Notes under the pieces: generated by a model | The model's input: only the letters and a program-made list of their open reading frames with translations | Databases searched by the model: none | Told to the model about the DNA's origin: nothing | Position numbers and translations under genes: made by a program | Shown here: piece by piece, positions 51,224 through 55,088 of the stretch | Position numbering within the stretch: position 1 is the stretch's first letter | Layout: every line of letters begins with the position of its first letter | Source of the DNA: Agrobacterium arsenijevicii | Lineage (GTDB): Bacteria > Pseudomonadota > Alphaproteobacteria > Rhizobiales > Rhizobiaceae | Direction of reading: 5' to 3' | NCBI GenBank assembly: GCA_000949895.1 | Contig: JWIT01000022.1 | Location: 1 to 55,088, forward strand | Length of the DNA stretch: 55,088 nucleotides

Positions 51224-52447
51224 AAGCGCGAGCAGCACGCCACCGACTGCGGAGATGACCACCACTATCCACGGCGGCGTCTTCCACACCGTCAACAGGA
51301 TGAAGCCCGCAAGCGCGAGCGTGAAATCCTTCTGTGTGAAGATGGCGCTTGTCCACACCGGATCGTAAAGCGCTGCGCCGAGAATGCCGACAACGGCGGC
51401 GTTTGCGCCCCGCATGGCGGCCTGCGCCAGAAGGTGCTTGCGAAAACCCTCCCAGAAGGGCAGCGCACCGACGAGCAGCAACATGCCCGGCAGAAAGATC
51501 GCGATAAGGGCAATGGCCGCTCCCGCAATGTCGTTCGGCTGCGGCCCCACCACAGCGCCGAGATAGGCGGCGAAGGTGAAGAGCGGACCGGGAACGGCCT
51601 GGGTTGCGCCATAACCGGCGATAAACGCATCTTCCGTCACCCAACCCGTGGAAACGACTGCCGATTGCAGCAATGGCAGCACCACATGGCCGCCGCCAAA
51701 GACAAGCGCGCCGGCGCGATAGAACGCATCGAACAATGAAAGGCCTTGCAACCCGGCCATTGCCGCGAAGACCGGCAGGAAGGCCAGCAGGAGCGCGAAA
51801 GTGGCAAGCGCAATATATCCGATACTCTTCGGCACCCGGAATGCGAGATGGGTAGCCTCTCGCACGGCTTCGGTGCGGCAGAATACAAGCCCCGCAACGG
51901 CGCCCACCGCAAGCGCCAGAATCTGGCCAAAAGCCCCCGCGACAAACACGACGCAGATGATGCCGGCAAGAGCGATGCTGGCGCGCTGTCGATCCGGGGC
52001 GAGGCTTTTTGCCATGCCCCAGACAGCCTGCGCCACCACGGCGACGGCCACGATCTTCAGGCCATGCAACAGGCCGGTGCCGACCGGCCCTTCGATGGAG
52101 GCGGCGACCATGGCGAAGAGAAGCAGCAAAATGGCGGATGGCAGGGTGAACGCCGTCCACGCCGCCAGCGCGCCAAGCGGCCCTGCCCGCAGCAACCCCA
52201 AAGCGAAACCCACCTGGCTGGAGGCCGGGCCGGGCAAGAACTGGCAGAGCGCCACGAGATCGGCATAACCCACCTCGTCGATCCATTTGCGCCGCACGAC
52301 CAGCTCATCGCGAAAATAACCGAGATGGGCGATAGGACCGCCAAACGAGGTGACGCCGAGCTTCAGGAACGCCGCGAAAACTTCGCCGGGTGTGCCGTTT
52401 CGAGGGGTGGCGGCTTCGGTGCGAATGGTTGGCGTCGACGACTTCAC
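51218..52447 (-). CDS. chrA: Chromate transporter ChrA (two-domain)
   Basis: A 409-residue inner-membrane protein with two CHR domains. Domain 1 begins FLKLGVTSFGGPIAHLGYFRDELV (about residues 27-50) with LCQFLPGPASSQVGF; domain 2 (about 225-400) begins FYRAGALVFGGGHVVLPLLQ and has TQAVPGPLFTFAAYLG. Long ChrA proteins export chromate in exchange with another anion. GTG start at 52447 with AGGGA 8 nt upstream. No chrB regulator is adjacent. Tail overlaps ampR by 6 bp. Confidence 0.93.
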   Translation of the reverse strand: MKSSTPTIRTEAATPRNGTPGEVFAAFLKLGVTSFGGPIAHLGYFRDELVVRRKWIDEVGYADLVALCQFLPGPASSQVGFALGLLRAGPLGALAAWTAFTLPSAILLLLFAMVAASIEGPVGTGLLHGLKIVAVAVVAQAVWGMAKSLAPDRQRASIALAGIICVVFVAGAFGQILALAVGAVAGLVFCRTEAVREATHLAFRVPKSIGYIALATFALLLAFLPVFAAMAGLQGLSLFDAFYRAGALVFGGGHVVLPLLQSAVVSTGWVTEDAFIAGYGATQAVPGPLFTFAAYLGAVVGPQPNDIAGAAIALIAIFLPGMLLLVGALPFWEGFRKHLLAQAAMRGANAAVVGILGAALYDPVWTSAIFTQKDFTLALAGFILLTVWKTPPWIVVVISAVGGVLLALS

Positions 52448-52505
52448 GAAAAGCTCCCTGAGCGTGCAACGGCTGTTCGTCTACACAATATCCGTATCAA
52501 AAAAC

Positions 52506-52517
52506 GATATCGATATC
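52506..52517. promoter_or_regulatory. 12-bp palindrome upstream of chrA
   Basis: GATATCGATATC is a perfect palindrome 59 nt upstream of the chrA start, in a 171-bp gap that otherwise holds AT-rich DNA and the 20-nt repeat copy 2. It could be an operator, but may be chance. Confidence 0.3.
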
Positions 52518-52594
52518 AGACACTATTATGACAGGGATATGAAGAGGCGGGAGCGCGCCCGGAACGACCGGGGCCGTCGGACGCGCTTCATATA

Positions 52595-52614
52595 TTTGTT
52601 TTTACGTATTTTTC
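52595..52614 (-). repeat. 20-nt exact repeat, copy 2
   Basis: Identical to 20061-20080 and in the same orientation. It begins 4 nt after the DUF1501 stop codon on the minus strand. No terminator hairpin is associated here. Confidence 0.6.
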
Positions 52615-52618
52615 GATC

Positions 52619-53842
52619 TCAGACGATCAGGCCCTTCATGGGCCGGATGGCTTCCGAGCCGGGAAAGACCGCCTTGTCGAGCATGGCAGCGCTTGCGCCG
52701 AGATGATCGACCGCGAGCCCCTTGATGATCGCGCGAATATCGGTGGTGGGCGCAAGATCCCGCCCGTCCCGCAGTTGCGCGAGCTTTAGGCCGGGCCAAT
52801 CGGCGATGACCCGCCCACCACGGATGCTGCCGCCGGCGAGAAAAGCCGTCGTCGCTGTTCCGTGATCTGTCCCTTCCGTGCCGTTGATACGGGCGGTGCG
52901 GCCAAATTCCGTGGCGACCAATATGGCCGTGTCCTTCCAGACCGGTCCCAGTTCCTGCTCGAAGGCGGCAAGCGCATTGTCCAGCCCGCTCAACAATTTT
53001 GCCAGACGGTCGACCTCATGGGCATGGGTGTCCCAGCCTTCGAAAGCCAGCGCCGCAACGCGCGGCCCTTCGGGGTGGGCAATCAGCCGCGCGGCACCAC
53101 GCGCCATCTGCTCCATGCCGACGGGATCCCCCGGACCGCCACGCGCCTTGATATCGACGCCCGAGGCGATCTTGCCAGTTTCGATGCCTTCGGCGAGCAG
53201 TGCCGCCAGCATCGGGTCCGTCTGACCGTAGAGGTCGGCAAGGCGTGGGGCCAGGTCGCCATCGGCGGGTTTGAGAACGGATGGCGCCCATCCCAATATC
53301 GGTGCCTTGCCACGAATGACCAGCGGCGCACTGGCGCCGACGGCAAGGCCGCTCACCCGCTGCCCGGCCGCCGGATTGAGGGTTTCACCTACCGGCATCT
53401 GTTCGAGCAGGCGGTTAAGCCAACCCGTCTCGACATGGCCGGGGGTCGGAAAACCCGATTCCAGCACATCCTGCCCGTCGAAATGCGAACGGTCGCGATA
53501 ACCGGTGGCGCTGGCGTGCACGACCGCCGCCTCGCCTTTCCGGTAGAGCCGCTGGAAATTGCGAAGGGAGGGATGCAGTGCAAAGAAACCATCCAGCGCA
53601 AGGGCGGGATTGTCGCCCTCGGTGCGCATGGCGATCTGTTGCCGCAGCGCCTCATAGTCGGGGTCACCCACCGGCGGCACGGCGGTCAATCCGTCCAGCG
53701 CGCCACGCAGGATGATGGTGACGAAACGTGGGTCGCGCCCGCCGGCGGCAAAAGCAAAGCGCGGCATGAAGGCCCAGGCGAAAAGCGCGCCGCTTGCACC
53801 AAGGATCGCACGGCGAGTGGGAGAAAGATGTTCACACAGCAT
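52619..53842 (-). CDS. DUF1501 family exported protein (Tat)
   Basis: A 407-residue protein with a twin-arginine signal (SPTRRAILGASGALFAWAF, residues 8-26; cleavage near AFAAG). The DUF1501 body shows VTIILRGALDGLTAVPPVGDPDY near 41-63, RDRSHFDGQDVLESG near 116-130 and VATEFGRTARINGTEGTDHGTATTAFLAGG near 309-338, in the alkaline-phosphatase/sulfatase-like fold. Function unknown. ATG at 53842 has GAGG 8 nt upstream; a TTG two codons up is the alternative. It starts 2 nt after the DUF1800 stop, a pairing common in bacteria. Confidence 0.9.
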   Translation of the reverse strand: MLCEHLSPTRRAILGASGALFAWAFMPRFAFAAGGRDPRFVTIILRGALDGLTAVPPVGDPDYEALRQQIAMRTEGDNPALALDGFFALHPSLRNFQRLYRKGEAAVVHASATGYRDRSHFDGQDVLESGFPTPGHVETGWLNRLLEQMPVGETLNPAAGQRVSGLAVGASAPLVIRGKAPILGWAPSVLKPADGDLAPRLADLYGQTDPMLAALLAEGIETGKIASGVDIKARGGPGDPVGMEQMARGAARLIAHPEGPRVAALAFEGWDTHAHEVDRLAKLLSGLDNALAAFEQELGPVWKDTAILVATEFGRTARINGTEGTDHGTATTAFLAGGSIRGGRVIADWPGLKLAQLRDGRDLAPTTDIRAIIKGLAVDHLGASAAMLDKAVFPGSEAIRPMKGLIV

Positions 53843-53844
53843 GG

Positions 53845-55088
53845 TCAACGCCTCTGAAATTCGGGGGAAAGGAATGCGATCGTCAGTCCCTGCGGTTTGC
53901 TCTCTGCCCGCTGGACCGCCTTTTTCGTCTCATCGGACAAAAGCGGCCCCAGCCGGTCTGCGACGAAGTCGCGCGGATCGATTGAACCCGCAACCTGATG
54001 GGCGAACAGACTGGCGGCATCGATACGCGTCGCGAGCCCTTCGGAGGAACCCCAGCTATCGGTGACATCGGCAAAGCCGTTCGGGCCGGAGGGGTTCCAC
54101 AGCGGCTGGCCCAATGCGTTGAGCACGGAGACAATCTGTTCGGGCTTCGGCGTGATGCCGCTTGCCCTGATCACGGAAGTCACGAAGTCGAGCGGCGGCC
54201 TGAGCTTGGTTAGGGCCGGGTTCCACGACTGCTCGGCCTCGATCAGCGCCATATAGGTGGTGGAAAGATCGCCGTGGCTCTTGGTGTAGGCGGCGGCAAG
54301 TTTCGCCACCAGCTCCGGCGGTGGCTGGTCGCTGACGAAATGACGTGCCAGCTTGTACGCAAGATGGCGCGCGGTGGACGGATGGTGCGCGAGATCGCGC
54401 AACGCCCGCCGCCCCTGCTCTACCCCCGCTTCACCATAGGTGATGCCCATCACGGCATGGTCGCCCGGCTCATGGTTGTAGGCGTTGAAGGAAAAGTGGC
54501 CAAGCGGACCGGGGCGCTTCTCGTCGCGATAAACGCTCCAGCCGGTAATGATGCGCGCAAGCGCCGTCACGTCGGCCTGATTATAACCGCCATCCACCCC
54601 GAGCGTATGCAATTCCATGATTTCGCGCGCGAGGTTTTCGTTAAGCCCGCGCTTGCCGTCCTTATTGGCCTGCGAGTTCGGCCCGATCGATTGCTGGTTA
54701 TCGAGAAAATACAGCATGGCGGGGTGGGTCTCGACCGCAATCAGCATATCCTCGAAATTGCCGAAGACATGCGGGCGGATCGCCTCACGCTCGAAGGCCC
54801 CGGCCAGAATATGCACATCACCGCCCTTGCCGGTGGCGACAGCGAAATGGTTGGCCCAGAACATCGCCAGTCGCTCGCCAAAGCCGATCAAAGGTTGGCG
54901 TATCGTCCCGTTAAAGCGAGCGTCTGCCTCCGCAAGCAAAATCTGCTGGGGAAAGTAGGGACGTTTCGAGACTGCTGCGTCTGGCTTCTTTTCCTGTGGC
55001 TCACCGGGCGGTGGCGCCATGCCTGCCTTGTCCATCGCGTTTGCGGCGGGCGCCATTGCCTGCGATGGTGGGTTCATCGTCCCTGCGG
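53845..55088 (-). CDS. DUF1800 family protein, 5' end outside the window
   Basis: At least 410 residues of a DUF1800 protein. WANHFAVATGKG, LYFLDNQQSIGPNSQ, GLNENLAREIMELHTLGVDGGYNQADVTALARIITGW and ARHFVSDQPP are the family's conserved segments. The frame stays open to the window edge, and the visible ATG at 55077 leads into an Ala/Pro-rich stretch inside the protein, so the true start, and about 50-70 residues, are missing. Usually encoded just before DUF1501, as here; the pair probably acts together outside the cytoplasm. Function unknown. Confidence 0.88.
   Translation of the reverse strand, partial: AGTMNPPSQAMAPAANAMDKAGMAPPPGEPQEKKPDAAVSKRPYFPQQILLAEADARFNGTIRQPLIGFGERLAMFWANHFAVATGKGGDVHILAGAFEREAIRPHVFGNFEDMLIAVETHPAMLYFLDNQQSIGPNSQANKDGKRGLNENLAREIMELHTLGVDGGYNQADVTALARIITGWSVYRDEKRPGPLGHFSFNAYNHEPGDHAVMGITYGEAGVEQGRRALRDLAHHPSTARHLAYKLARHFVSDQPPPELVAKLAAAYTKSHGDLSTTYMALIEAEQSWNPALTKLRPPLDFVTSVIRASGITPKPEQIVSVLNALGQPLWNPSGPNGFADVTDSWGSSEGLATRIDAASLFAHQVAGSIDPRDFVADRLGPLLSDETKKAVQRAESKPQGLTIAFLSPEFQRR

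Overview
The window looks like chromosomal or chromid DNA of a Rhizobiaceae alphaproteobacterium, most likely Agrobacterium or a close Rhizobium. The evidence is GC-rich coding DNA, a CsgH-type curli gene, many small regulator/target pairs, oligopeptide-type ABC operons, HisKA_2-type signalling, and at the left edge a promoter that resembles rhizobial rRNA operon promoters and reads out of the window. The genus is inferred, not proven. About 53 protein genes are supported. No transposase, prophage, CRISPR array, tRNA or rRNA gene body was seen.

Layout. 1-2.4 kb: outward rRNA-type promoter and a large membrane-anchored protein of unknown function. 2.4-5.8 kb: Lrp-type regulator divergent from a PLP gamma-family enzyme, then bdcR divergent from bdcA. 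5.9-7.5 kb: small curli unit (curlin, CsgH, curlin). 7.5-18.7 kb: single metabolic or efflux genes, most facing their own LysR or TetR regulator (YcaC-like hydrolase, serine hydrolase, nitroreductase, two DHA2 exporters), plus MYG1 and GNAT genes. 19-22.2 kb: VOC protein in less GC-rich DNA, a GCG_CRPN-type Arg/Trp-rich exported protein, two small membrane proteins and a LysR regulator. 22.4-29.5 kb: complete peptide-type ABC importer ending in a CocE/NonD hydrolase. 29.5-30.2 kb: VapBC-type toxin-antitoxin pair with a clear operator. 30.2-33.3 kb: AraC regulator, secreted PEBP-like protein, MdtG-like exporter. 33.3-36.8 kb: AraC regulator divergent from a GMC oxidoreductase and an AroE-like enzyme lacking the usual shikimate-binding serines. 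37-37.6 kb: cold-shock protein and a small charged protein. 37.7-40.7 kb: three-gene phosphorelay. 40.9-48.8 kb: GntR-controlled peptide importer with gamma-glutamyltransferase inside the operon. 49-52.4 kb: ampC/ampR and chrA. 52.6-55.1 kb: DUF1501 and DUF1800 pair, the latter cut by the window edge.

How the genes work together. Much of the window is regulator plus divergent target, each a likely self-contained response module. The two ABC operons each pair uptake with a hydrolase that would process the imported compound: an acyl or alpha-amino-ester type substrate in one, gamma-glutamyl compounds in the other. The AraC/GMC/AroE-like unit looks like an inducible oxidation pathway for an unidentified polyol or sugar-like substrate. 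The phosphorelay, which ends in a protein with an N-terminal receiver domain and a C-terminal HisKA_2 kinase, and the AroE-like pathway are the least explained units. Several dyads (Lrp site, VapB operator, GntR operator) and two predicted hairpins around ribosome binding sites add regulatory detail.
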